In this document: positions 10,036 through 19,316 of the stretch, one piece after another
Numbering within the stretch: the first letter of the stretch is position 1
Layout: every line of letters starts with the position of its first letter
From: Arthrobacter sp. SLBN-122
GTDB lineage: Bacteria; Actinomycetota; Actinomycetes; Actinomycetales; Micrococcaceae
Length of the DNA stretch: 64,000 bases
Reading direction: 5' to 3'
Assembly (NCBI RefSeq): GCF_006715165.1
Contig: NZ_VFMS01000001.1
Coordinates: 3,224,001-3,288,000 of the forward strand
The notes under the pieces: generated by a model
Told to the model about the DNA's origin: nothing
Seen by the model: the letters and a program-made list of their open reading frames with translations, nothing else
Database searches by the model: none
Position numbers and translations under genes: made by a program

Positions 10036-10112
10036 GCCCCCGTAGCCCAACGGCAGAGGCAACCGACTTAAAATCGGTAAAGGTGTGGTTTCGAATACCA
10101 CCGGGGGCACCA
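10036..10112 (+). tRNA. element-borne complete tRNA, anticodon UAA
   Basis: Acceptor GCCCCCG (10036-10042) pairs with CGGGGGC (10102-10108); anticodon stem ACCGA/TCGGT encloses loop CTTAAAA, anticodon TAA; T arm GTGGT-TTCGAAT-ACCAC; discriminator A and an encoded CCA end at 10112. It has the same short class I fold and anticodon as the split host gene but differs in acceptor, anticodon stem, variable and T stems, so it is not a duplicate. It probably supplies the decoding lost by the insertion. A terminator follows within 5 bases. Confidence 0.92.
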
Positions 10113-10116
10113 AGTA

Positions 10117-10151
10117 GAGGAGTCAGGCTTACCGTCTGACTCCTCTTCCTA
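10117..10151 (+). terminator. terminator of the element tRNA
   Basis: GAGGAGTCAG (10117-10126) pairs with CTGACTCCTC (10136-10145), 9-nt loop, followed by TTCCT. Confidence 0.75.
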
Positions 10152-10401
10152 TATCCAGAGCCATCCTGAGTGTTCCTGGGGTTGTTTCAACGTCCCGGAT
10201 GTCCGGATGCTGGTTCGTAGCACCGTAGGGCCTTAGAACCACACAGGAGGCTTCCCTCTTGGCGGGAGGTAATACTTGCCGCGTCCATAGCCAGCGTTTC
10301 GCGGGTACCAATGCCAGCAGTGTAATTTTGAAGCCTAAAGTATTCTCCTTGAGCGCCGGTCTTTCGGCCTGCTGAGAATTGCGTGTATTGGGGGGCTTGT
10401 C

Positions 10402-11292
10402 GTGCCAGCGGAGGAAATGCCTCCCACCGTTTTGAGCACGGTGGTGGAGGAATTCGACCATGCCATCCCCTTGCTCGGAGTTTGTGCAGGCCATGAGGAT
10501 GCACAGTGGCGTTTTCGAGCGCTGTCCAACGATCTCATCGAGTGGGCGATGGACTGGATTCTTCCCCATGAGGAACTAGCCAACATCTCGCGTGCGAATG
10601 CCTTCAGACTCATGGGAAAGGCTCTCGGCCGAATTTACAAAACCAAGGACACTGAACTCCGGGGCGAAATTGGCGAACTGCTCCTGCACATCATCCTCAG
10701 GAAGTTCCTGAACTCACAGCGGGCCATCAGTCGTATCTATTTCAAGGACGCGGCCAACGATACGGTCAAGGGTTTCGATGCTGCCCATATCGTGGAAATT
10801 CCTGGCGATGGCTCTGATGGTGGACTGGAACTCTGGCTAGGAGAGTCCAAGTTTTTCAAGAACAGTTCCCAAGCCATTGGTGCGGTGCTGGATGAGTTGG
10901 AAGACCATCTGGAAACGCAGTACCTCCGCTCAGAGTTCGCCGCCATCTCGGACAAGATTGAATCCGGCTGGCAGCACGCGGACAAGGTGAAGGCTCTGCT
11001 AAGGCAGGAAATCTCCCTTGATGAGGTGTTCGAGCGGGTGGTCATCCCTGTATTCATCACCTTCGACAGTGAGGTGACTGGCCGGCACAAACGCAGTAAC
11101 CAAGCCTACCGAGATGAAATCACAGCCCAGATGAAGCGGGAGTGGGAAGCATTCCAACGGAGGTTTGGGAAGCGGACCATGCCCAGGGAGGTCAAGATTC
11201 ACCTGATTCTCCTGCCCATGGCAACCAAAAAAGATCTGCTGGATGCGTTTGATGAGAGGCTCAAGGCGTGGCAACTAGCATCGATGCCATAA
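10402..11292 (+). CDS. hamA: HamA-type nuclease (DUF1837), Hachiman anti-phage system
   Basis: A 296-residue protein with the HamA C-terminal (DUF1837) layout: a helical N-terminal half, GEIGELLLHIIL near residue 88, then the PD-(D/E)XK-like active site with Asp in VKGFDAAHIVE (about D126) and GESK (about E148, K150) on the next strand. In Hachiman this is the DNA-degrading effector held in check by the helicase HamB. GTG start with a G-rich ribosome site upstream; the last 25 bases overlap hamB, so the two are translationally coupled. A 289-base gene-free stretch separates it from the tRNA. Call is by domain pattern, gene pairing and size. Confidence 0.85.
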   Translation: MPAEEMPPTVLSTVVEEFDHAIPLLGVCAGHEDAQWRFRALSNDLIEWAMDWILPHEELANISRANAFRLMGKALGRIYKTKDTELRGEIGELLLHIILRKFLNSQRAISRIYFKDAANDTVKGFDAAHIVEIPGDGSDGGLELWLGESKFFKNSSQAIGAVLDELEDHLETQYLRSEFAAISDKIESGWQHADKVKALLRQEISLDEVFERVVIPVFITFDSEVTGRHKRSNQAYRDEITAQMKREWEAFQRRFGKRTMPREVKIHLILLPMATKKDLLDAFDERLKAWQLASMP

Positions 11293-13421
11293 GGACTGCA
11301 CTCGCCGCCCCAACGTTGGAGGAAGGTCAGGAGTTCTCAATCCTGGCGGGTATCGCTGCACTGAAGGCTACCGATGGTGACAGCCGTATTGTGCAGGACC
11401 TCGTTATCCGGGCGTTGGACCGTTCTGAGGACTTCGAACCCGAGATGCCCCTCCTCATGGCACTGGCACGCGGGCTTGGACTTTTTCCTTACGTTGAGAA
11501 CATCGCCCCTGACCTGCTCCCGTTGGCGGACCAGATCGCTTTGGAAATGAACCGACCCGACAATCTGGATGGTGTCGTCTTCCATCGGGTACAAACCGAG
11601 GTCTACCGGAAACTGATGGCGGGGGAGAACGTCATCCTGTCTGCTCCCACCAGTTTCGGCAAGACCGTCATCCTTGATGCACTAATTGCCTCCGGGAAGT
11701 ACAACAACCTTGTCATCATCGTGCCCACCATCGCCCTCATCGATGAACTGCGGCGACGGCTGGCACGCTTCACCGACTTCAAACTCATCACTCACCCTGG
11801 ACAGACCTACGGGGATAGGAACCTGTTCGTCCTGACCCAAGAGCGGTATCTGGCGATTGAGGACATGCCCACCCCGGACTTCTTTTTCGTGGATGAGTTT
11901 TACAAGCTTGATGACCACAACGGCAGGGAAACCCTGGTCAACGACCGCAGCGAACTGCTGAACCGGGCGATGTACAGGCTTCGGAAGACCGGGGCTCAGT
12001 TCTACCTTGCGGCACCCATGATTCAGTCCCTGTCGGAGTTGTTGCCGGCCGAACTGCGTGCCAGCCTTATCGTCACCAACTTCAGCACCGTGGCAGCGGA
12101 CACCATCCCTGTCACTGCCGAAACGGAGGAGGATGAACGGCGGGAGATTCGGCGAATCCTTTCTGAGGTTGACGGCCCCACACTCATCTTCTGCCGGAGT
12201 CCAAATCGGGTGCGGATGGTCGCCAAGTGGCTGCAAGAAGACGCTCCCGAAGGCGGCTACGGCGAAGGGATGCCGAATACCGCCAAATGGCTTGAGGACA
12301 ATATCAGCGCCCGGTGGAGCCTTCCGAGGAACCTGCGACTGGGCATCGGTGTTCACCATGGCCGGCTCCCACGATGGCTGGGTCCGCTGGTCATCAAGGC
12401 ATTCGATGCGGAAGACATCGGTGTTCTCGTTTGCACAAACTCCCTGATTGAGGGCGTGAACACACGGGCCAAGAACATCATCATTCTGGATAAAACCATC
12501 GGGAACGCTGGCTACAACTACTTCACGTTCGCAAATATCCGGGGACGCGGCGGGAGGATGCTAAAGCACTTCATTGGGCGAATTTTCATGTTCAATCCAC
12601 CACCAGTTGAGGTACTGCCCAGCATCGATATCCCCGGCCTGAGCCAGAGCGATGGGGCTTCTGACAGCCTGCTTCTGTCCATTGATGAGGAAGACCGTTC
12701 AGAACGGACACGGGCACGCCTGCGTGAGGTGATCGAGCAGCCAATCCTCTCGGTGGAAACCATGCAAAAGAACGCGGGAGTCAGCCCTGCGGAGCAGATC
12801 GAACTAGCGAAGCATCTTGCGACAGTAAATCCCCGCCTCCTGGGCGAAATCCTGTGGACTAAGCCGTACCCAACGTATAAGGAGCTGCTCGCTGTCGTCA
12901 GCCTTGTTTGGGATTACATCCCGCCTCGGGGAAGGACCAACCATCTGGCCACCACAGCCAAGCAACTTGCCTACCTCGTGAAAAACCTTTCCGATGTCAA
13001 CGGCGATGTTCGGGCGTTCCTTGCCACGGTGACAGAACGGGCTGAGGGAGACGATGCTTACGACAGCAAGGTGGAGGATGCCTATAACTTCCTTCGGTTC
13101 TGGATTGACCATAACCTTCCCGCTCGTATCAGGGCACTGGATTCCATAGCGAAAGAAATCTTGCCGCCTCGCGGAATCAGGCCAGGGAACTACGAAGCGT
13201 TCGCGGCACGTATGGAGGCTGGCTTCCAAGCACCCCTGTTGCTCACAGCGGAGGAGTTTGGGATTCCCTCTCAGGTCACCAAGAAATTGCTGCGTCGGAT
13301 ACCACGGGCGGACACCTTGGATGCCCTGATCTGGGGCCTCCGGAGTCTGGATCTTAGTAAGATTCCGGAATTGACCCAGTACGAACGGGACCTGCTGGAC
13401 TACGCCTTATCCAGCGATTAG
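11268..13421 (+). CDS. hamB: HamB-type helicase, Hachiman anti-phage system
   Basis: A 717-residue superfamily 2 helicase. Motif I is SAPTSFGKT (about residues 125-133), motif II is VDEFYK (DEFY rather than DEAD/DEAH, about 209), a motif III-like LAAPM, and motif VI is RGRGGR (about 425). A helical C-terminal region follows. With HamA just upstream and overlapping, it fits the DNA-sensing partner that restrains HamA until invading DNA is met. GTG start inside the end of hamA. Two hairpin terminators follow. The nearest alternative is a generic DEAD-box helicase, but the HamA partner makes Hachiman the best call. Confidence 0.87.
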   Translation: MATSIDAIRTALAAPTLEEGQEFSILAGIAALKATDGDSRIVQDLVIRALDRSEDFEPEMPLLMALARGLGLFPYVENIAPDLLPLADQIALEMNRPDNLDGVVFHRVQTEVYRKLMAGENVILSAPTSFGKTVILDALIASGKYNNLVIIVPTIALIDELRRRLARFTDFKLITHPGQTYGDRNLFVLTQERYLAIEDMPTPDFFFVDEFYKLDDHNGRETLVNDRSELLNRAMYRLRKTGAQFYLAAPMIQSLSELLPAELRASLIVTNFSTVAADTIPVTAETEEDERREIRRILSEVDGPTLIFCRSPNRVRMVAKWLQEDAPEGGYGEGMPNTAKWLEDNISARWSLPRNLRLGIGVHHGRLPRWLGPLVIKAFDAEDIGVLVCTNSLIEGVNTRAKNIIILDKTIGNAGYNYFTFANIRGRGGRMLKHFIGRIFMFNPPPVEVLPSIDIPGLSQSDGASDSLLLSIDEEDRSERTRARLREVIEQPILSVETMQKNAGVSPAEQIELAKHLATVNPRLLGEILWTKPYPTYKELLAVVSLVWDYIPPRGRTNHLATTAKQLAYLVKNLSDVNGDVRAFLATVTERAEGDDAYDSKVEDAYNFLRFWIDHNLPARIRALDSIAKEILPPRGIRPGNYEAFAARMEAGFQAPLLLTAEEFGIPSQVTKKLLRRIPRADTLDALIWGLRSLDLSKIPELTQYERDLLDYALSSD

Positions 13422-13497
13422 GTCCTACTCGGGGGACAGTGTGCCCCTGCTCACAAATAGTAAGCAGGCTGATTAATTCCGGCTATGCTTGATTCGT

Positions 13498-13532
13498 CCG
13501 GTTTCACAAGCCCCCCAATATTGTGGAACCGG
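13498..13532 (+). terminator. hairpin after hamB
   Basis: CCGGTTTCACAA pairs with TTGTGGAACCGG (one G-T pair), 11-nt loop, about 75 bases after the hamB stop. No clear T run. Confidence 0.55.
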
Positions 13533-13576
13533 ACCCGCCGCGCCTCGGTCGCCCCCAGTACTGAGGCAGGCAAAGC

Positions 13577-13614
13577 AGAACCCCCGCCTTGCACTTATGC
13601 GAAGCGGGGGTTCT
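13577..13614. terminator. bidirectional terminator between hamB and the surface-protein gene
   Basis: AGAACCCCCGC (13577-13587) pairs perfectly with GCGGGGGTTCT (13604-13614). T-rich on the plus side; lies between convergent genes. Confidence 0.8.
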
Positions 13615-13623
13615 CTTGCTTAT

Positions 13624-16600
13624 TTAGACCGTAGCCTTTGCCTTGCGGCCTGTGCGGTAAAGGTAAGCACCAACAGCGGTCATTGTCGCCCCACCAAATC
13701 CAAGAAGCAACAGGAGTTCTTCCATGGACTGACCGGTGTAGGCAATGTTCTCATCTGCCGGCACCGGAGCCTCCGCACCATCAGATTCATCCTCAGTGCT
13801 GTGTTCCACTGTGGTTGAGGTACCAGGAAGATCCTGCTTGATGGTGGTGGTTTCCGGAGTTGGTTCCTCGGACGGGGTTGGCTTATCCGGGGTAGTGCTC
13901 AGGTCCGGGGTTGGGATTTCCTCTTCCGGAGTCGGAGTTTCCTCTGGAGTCTCTTCCGGGGTCTCCTCGGGGGTCTCCTCCACAGGAGGCAGTTCCGGGA
14001 GAGTCGGAGTAGGAACTTCTTCTACCGGAGGCAGTTCAGGCTCTGGTTCCACAGGAGTTTCTTCCGCAGGAGGAATCTCAGGCAGTTCAGGGGCTGGAGT
14101 CTCTTCTACCGGTGGGAGCTCGGGCTCAACAGGAACCACATCATCCACCGTCACGGCAACGGTTCCAATGGTCTCAGCACCGTACAGTTTCTGAGCGTAT
14201 GGGTAGAGCGGTGAAACCTGGTCAGCCTCTGAGCCAACCCAGCGGTCAACGATGGAGTACTTCACGGTCGCTGTTCCCTTGTAGCCGGCAACAGGAGCGA
14301 AATCCACCTTTGCGGCTTCCTTGTTGACGGTCCATGTTCCAACCTTTGAATCAGTCAGGTTCTCAACGAGGTTTCCGTCAGTATCGATAAGACGCAGGGT
14401 GGAAGCAACGTAGGCATACTTTGGTGCTTCGGACTTCGCAGTGAGAGTGATTCCCTCAGCTGTCCTATCCAAATTCTTGTTTACCCATGTGACAGCAGGA
14501 GCGGGGGTGGATGCAGTCTCACCAGTGAACCGGGCGTAGGCGATTGCTGACCAGTTGCCGTATGGGTCGTTTTCAATGGTCTCGGTGAGAACCCATTTGC
14601 CACCAGGAACAGCGAGCTCCTTGACCAATGTGCCGTCAGCGGCCTTGAAGCCATATTCCTTCTGCCCGGAGTAGTTGCCTCCCACGTAGGAGGTATCGGT
14701 GTTGACTGCTTCCCCTGCGGTGGTGTCGTTCTTGGTGACATCAACGGAAACAGCGGTGTCCGCCTTGACCTGAACCGCATCCTTGGCTCCATAACCGATG
14801 AGTGGTGCCTTGCTTCCACCGCCGGCAGTGGTGCCGAAATTGATGTAGTTGGCCGGGTTGAAGGTTGCGGAAAAGCAACTTTCGCAGGGTTCATAGCAGC
14901 GGCACGGCCAGTGGCTGTGGCTGTAGTCAGGTCGGGTGCCGTGTAAAGGATGTGGATCTTGCTCTGGCCAACCAGTTCTGACCCTGCACCTGTTGCATCG
15001 TAGTTAGCCCAGAATGCCTTGATGTCAGCAGTCTTCTCACCGTAAGCAACGGTCTTCCAGCGGGAGGTAATGACAGGTACTTCGCCTGTGTATCCATCCT
15101 CAGGAGCAAAGGTGATGTAAGGGCGGTCGTATTTGTTCTGAGCCGCTACAGCCTTACCGTCCACGTAGTTCACGGGGACAATATCCTGCGTTCCAGTGGA
15201 AGGAACAACACTGACGGTTCCAACGCCTTCAATGTGGACAGATTCACCCATGCTGATGGTCTCGCCAGTCGAATCAATGACAGCCTGAAGGCTTGCATCC
15301 TCGGCAACCGTGGCCTGAGCCTTGGGGTCAAAGTCAAAGTTGTTGGCAAGGGTTATTCCGGCGTTGGACTTCGCAAGGGTATCGATGGCGAGGTTGGTGT
15401 TCACGCTCGGGGTCAGAATCTCATCCAGGGCTGTTGGAGCAAAGGCTGAGGTTAGCCCATACGTTGGGTTGTACTTCCCAGCCCTAACTGCGTCCTTATT
15501 GATGAAGGATCTGAGGTTGCGGCTAACCGTGTAGTTGTTAGCAGGGTTGGATGTATCCAATGTGGACACGTCCGTAGGAACGGTCTGCTTGAAGCCTTCC
15601 TGCGGAGTGTGTGAGATGGTCACGGTCGCACGGTAGACATTGTTGGCCGTATCCATGAACTCATAATCCAGCTTGAAGTCCGTGAAGGACTTGTCGGACT
15701 TGATGTACAGGGAGTTGCTGTACTGGGTATCGAAGGTTCCCAAGTCGTTTGTGTACTTGCTGACCCGTTCACCGGTCTCGGGGTTGATGGGGCGGACGGA
15801 GCCTTCCACGATGCTTGCGCCTTCAGTGGCGATGTCATTTGCAGTCAGGTCAAAGCCACCGGTCTTGCCGGCGACAGAGGTGAAAGTGTCATTGACAGCC
15901 TTGCCCGGAGCAACAGGTGCCTTGATGTCGGTGTAGGTGATGCGGGTAGCAGGCTTGGAAGGCAGAGCCTCTGAGAGGACTACGTCCAGAGTCAGCACAC
16001 CGGCCTCGGAGTTGGAAGTGACTGTTGCGTTTCCGGTGATGCCGTTGAAGGAGACGGGGAGAACATCGCCTACCTTGTAGTCAATGCCTGCCTCGCTTTC
16101 CCATACCTTGCTTGAGAAGGTGGAGTTTTGAGCAGTGTAGGTCAGGGTGAACTGTGAGAGGTCTTCCCGTTCAGTGGTAGCGGCTGCAAGTGTGGCTTCC
16201 GCAGTACGGACGGCTGAGGTGAGACGGTCCGCCTCGGCGGTTTCACGATCCGCACCGGCAGTTGCTGATTCCCGGGCAGTGTCAATTGCCTCCATTGATG
16301 GGTACCAGCGAACACTACCGTCGCTGAAGGTGACCTTGAATTCAGTCTCCTGGCCGGATGGGTAGTCGATGTGGACGCTTGGCATCCAAAGGTTCAGGAT
16401 TTCGTTTGCACTCTGAAGGATGGGTGCGTGCTGAGCCAACTTGGCTTCAGCGTCGGCAAGTGCCTGCTTCTCGGCTGGGGCTTCAGGGGTGTAGGTCTTG
16501 GCAGTAACTTCTGAAGCAATAGATAGGTTAGAACCTTCCTGACGGAAACCGTCAGCGAGGAAGCCAATGTTGCCATTGAAGTTCTCAAGGTTGACCTTCT

Positions 16601-16811
16601 TGATGGTGTTAGCCTTCACGATGCCCTGGGAGACGTTCAGGGACCGTTCAACAGAGGCTGCGATTGCTGATGGCGCAAGTCCAATTCCGGGAATGGCCAT
16701 AGCTAGAGTTGCTGCAACGGCTGTATTGATGAAGCTCTTGCGAATTTTCCTGTTCTTCCTCTTTTCCGTAAGCTCAGCTGCACGCTTGGCATTGCGGGAT
16801 TCATAAATCAT
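13624..16811 (-). CDS. large LAXTG-like sortase-anchored surface protein, frameshifted
   Basis: Two overlapping frames make one protein of about 1,062 residues. The N-terminus has a long basic region and a signal peptide ending near PSAIAA. The body contains beta-rich repeats with GYTGEVPV and GYKGTATVKYSIVD, which recall CshA-type adhesin repeats (inference). A long Pro/Glu repeat stalk (PPVEET, PEETPEE) leads to IAYTG, a hydrophobic stretch and a basic tail, i.e. a sorting signal. The frame breaks at 14,871-14,874: a run of four T on the coding strand; one more T, or a -1 slip from TTT, restores the frame (F then SATFNPAN). It may be a real mutation, a sequencing indel or programmed slippage. 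Shared promoter motif upstream; no sortase in the window. Confidence 0.78.
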
Positions 16812-16847
16812 CTAAAGTCCTTTCGTCGGGTGAATGGGTATTGTTTT

Positions 16848-16868
16848 TCTGTCACAATTTATATCGGT
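16848..16868 (-). promoter_or_regulatory. shared upstream motif, copy 1 (TCTGTC-N10-TCGGT)
   Basis: On the coding strand it reads ACCGA-TATAAATTGT-GACAGA, 37 bases before the ATG of the first surface-protein gene. The TATAAA could be a -10 box. Same motif at three other element genes. Confidence 0.6.
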
Positions 16869-16936
16869 CAGTGGAGGCGAGATGCTGGGCCTGACGGAGG
16901 ATATTTCTGTTACCGGCCCGTTTATTTTTTGATGCA

Positions 16937-16976
16937 AAAAAGTCCCCCGCGGATTCGCACCAGCGGGGGACTTTTT
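16937..16976 (-). terminator. terminator after the second surface-protein gene
   Basis: AAAAGTCCCCCGC pairs with GCGGGGGACTTTT around a 12-nt loop; T-rich on the minus strand. It lies 27 bases past the stop of the 17003-19138 gene. Confidence 0.85.
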
Positions 16977-17002
16977 ATGTCAGGTTTTCACCTGTTGAAC
17001 GA

Positions 17003-19138
17003 CTAGATGTTCTTCTTGCGGCGGCGGGTAAGGAGCGCACCCAGTCCGGCAAGCAGACCACCTGTACCAAGCAGCAGTCCAACATTCTTGGCACCAGTCT
17101 CAGCAAGATCCTCGGTGGGAGCAGCCTCTACTCCATCTGAGTCGTCCTCGGGGATGAATTCCTCGGTGATGGAGGTGTCAGGAGTTGGGTCCTTCTTGAT
17201 GGAGGTGTCCGGGGTCGGGTCCTTCTTAATGGAGGTGTCCGGGGTTGGCAGGTCTGGGATGGTGGTGATTTCGGGAGTTGGCTCCTTGGGGATGGTAGTG
17301 ATTTCGGGAGTAGGCTCGTCTTCCTTTACAGGAGGTGTACCAGGGGTGTATTCCACCTTGTAGCCCGGAGCAAACTCGATGGCGGTTGGCTTGGAAGCGG
17401 CGGCGACACCTGCTGACAGGGCAGGGATACTATCGCTGCCGAATGAGAAGTAATCAGGGACCGTGTCAAAAGATACGAGGAATCGTACGGTGTTGTTGGC
17501 CATAAATGGATACTTGTCCACGGAGCCAACAGTGTTCTCAAGAACCTTGATGGTGTAGTTGTGACCGTTGAGAGTGCCCTTACGTCCTGTGTACAGGTCA
17601 GCAGGAACTTCCCACTTTTCCTTGAAATCAGGGTGGGCGATAGAAACGTCCAAAACGAAGTTCTTGGCACCGTTCACACCATCAGCACCGGGACCGAACT
17701 GGGTAGCACCATCAGCTGTACGGCTGAGAACTTGGTAGTTCTGGACACTAGTGCGTTCACCTGAAGCATCAACGGCGTGAGTCCATGACTTCATCACACT
17801 GTTAGGTGCTGACACAACATCATTAACCTTGATACGGAAGTTGTTGTCCTCGGCGCTGGCGACAAGATCCACAGCAGCGGTCTGTCCTGCACGCTCCACG
17901 TTTGGAATGACGGGGTTAGCCAAATTCCAGAAGTTGCGGGCATAGTTGCTGGTTCCATCGTTCAGGAACTGCCCAATTTCCTCAGCCTTGGAAATAGGGG
18001 AAAGCCAGACAGTCGCACCGTTCTCGGCAGTTACAGCGTTCTCCTTGCCAACAACAGAAGGGCGCTCAGCGTGGAGGGTGGTTTCGACCTCAAGGAAGAT
18101 GGGATCAGTGGTTGCAACCGTGCGGTGCTGGTCATCCACTGAGTAGGACATTCCTTCAGGGATCTTGCCTTCCGCCTTCGCCTTATTGAAGGCATCCATG
18201 GACGGGAATGTGGTTCCATCCTCAAGGTGAACTGTGCCGTCACCAGTACCGGCGAACTTACCCTGAAGCATGATGCCGCACTTGGTTCCTACAATCGCAC
18301 AGGAAACAGTGCCTTCAGTAACGGAACGCTGCTTTCCATCTAGCGAGATGTCAGCCTGGCGCTCGGCAGTGGGAAGCTTGTCATCCAGTACCAAAGTTTG
18401 CTTGGCATGTGCTTCGTTAGCGGAACCTCCTTGGAGGTCTCCTGCAACACCACCGCTAACGATGGTGGAGGTGGGGTTAGCCCAGGAAGCCACTTCACCT
18501 TGGGGAAGTTTCTCAATGCCGCCCATCGGATCAATCCCGGTTCCAAACACAGGGTTGAACAGCATGACGTTGACTGCACCGAATGCGCCGCCGCTCGGGT
18601 CAACCTCGCCTGCAACTAGACCGCCGGCATCGATGTTTTCCTCAGTGGTGATGTTCCAGTTCATGACTTCAGCGAAGGGACCGTAGCGGAACATGCCGTC
18701 GTTGATGAGGTTCTTAGTGGATTCGTGCTGAGCCTTGATGTACTCAGGGTCCAGAGGTTCCTCCAGAACGAGGACGATTTCGAAGTTCACATTGCCGGTG
18801 TTGCGTTCAGCGGTTGCCTTGTTGGATGCAGCGTAGGCAATCTTGATACCAGCCTTGCGAAGGGCAGCGTCCTTGACGGCATCGTACTTAATCTGGGGAA
18901 CCTGGCCGACGTACTTGGTTTCAAACTTTGCAGCGGCTTCAGGGGAGAGGGTGACTCCAGCAATGTTCGGAATCTGGCGGCTGTCATCCCACATGGCTGC
19001 ATTTGCAATGCCTGCGGTTCCCGCGAGGATGCTAACTGCTAGGGCACCTGCACCAATACGGGAAAAGTTCTTGGTTGCCTTAGCCTTGCGTGCTTTCGCC
19101 CTGCGTTCGGAGCGTGAGGAGAATTCGAGAGATTTCAT
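17003..19138 (-). CDS. LAXTG sortase-anchored surface protein
   Basis: A 711-residue secreted protein. The N-terminus is very basic (SRSERRAKARKAKATKN), then a hydrophobic core and cleavage near ANAAM. The middle is beta-rich with no domain I recognise. Near residue 620 begins a threonine/proline stalk of near-identical units (PTPEITTIP, PTPDTSIKKD repeated), then LAETG, a glycine/leucine membrane segment and RRRKK: a classic LAXTG signal for a class E-type sortase, which is not in this window. Stalk wording is shared with the neighbouring surface protein, so they probably act together on the cell surface. ATG start with AAAGGA; own promoter motif and terminator, so monocistronic. Confidence 0.82.
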   Translation of the reverse strand: MKSLEFSSRSERRAKARKAKATKNFSRIGAGALAVSILAGTAGIANAAMWDDSRQIPNIAGVTLSPEAAAKFETKYVGQVPQIKYDAVKDAALRKAGIKIAYAASNKATAERNTGNVNFEIVLVLEEPLDPEYIKAQHESTKNLINDGMFRYGPFAEVMNWNITTEENIDAGGLVAGEVDPSGGAFGAVNVMLFNPVFGTGIDPMGGIEKLPQGEVASWANPTSTIVSGGVAGDLQGGSANEAHAKQTLVLDDKLPTAERQADISLDGKQRSVTEGTVSCAIVGTKCGIMLQGKFAGTGDGTVHLEDGTTFPSMDAFNKAKAEGKIPEGMSYSVDDQHRTVATTDPIFLEVETTLHAERPSVVGKENAVTAENGATVWLSPISKAEEIGQFLNDGTSNYARNFWNLANPVIPNVERAGQTAAVDLVASAEDNNFRIKVNDVVSAPNSVMKSWTHAVDASGERTSVQNYQVLSRTADGATQFGPGADGVNGAKNFVLDVSIAHPDFKEKWEVPADLYTGRKGTLNGHNYTIKVLENTVGSVDKYPFMANNTVRFLVSFDTVPDYFSFGSDSIPALSAGVAAASKPTAIEFAPGYKVEYTPGTPPVKEDEPTPEITTIPKEPTPEITTIPDLPTPDTSIKKDPTPDTSIKKDPTPDTSITEEFIPEDDSDGVEAAPTEDLAETGAKNVGLLLGTGGLLAGLGALLTRRRKKNI

Positions 19139-19170
19139 AAGGTAATTGATTCCTTTCTAAAAAATGGGTT

Positions 19171-19191
19171 TCTGTCACTTCTTATATCGGT
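19171..19191 (-). promoter_or_regulatory. shared upstream motif, copy 2
   Basis: Coding-strand reading ACCGA-TATAAGAAGT-GACAGA, 33 bases before the ATG of the 711-residue surface protein. TATAAG is a plausible -10 box. Confidence 0.6.
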
Positions 19192-19272
19192 CCGTCCGCC
19201 TCGAAAAAGTGAGGAGAAAGTGGGGAATGGTAAGTTATTTCCGTTACCGACCAAAGTGGCCATAGGAACGCA

Positions 19273-19302
19273 AAAGGACCCCGGCGTTTACCGGGGTCCT
19301 TT
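19273..19302 (-). terminator. terminator after the interrupted winged-helix gene
   Basis: AAAGGACCCCGG pairs perfectly with CCGGGGTCCTTT, 6-nt loop, 14 bases past the stop at 19317. Confidence 0.85.
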
Positions 19303-19316
19303 GTACGACTGGGGGA

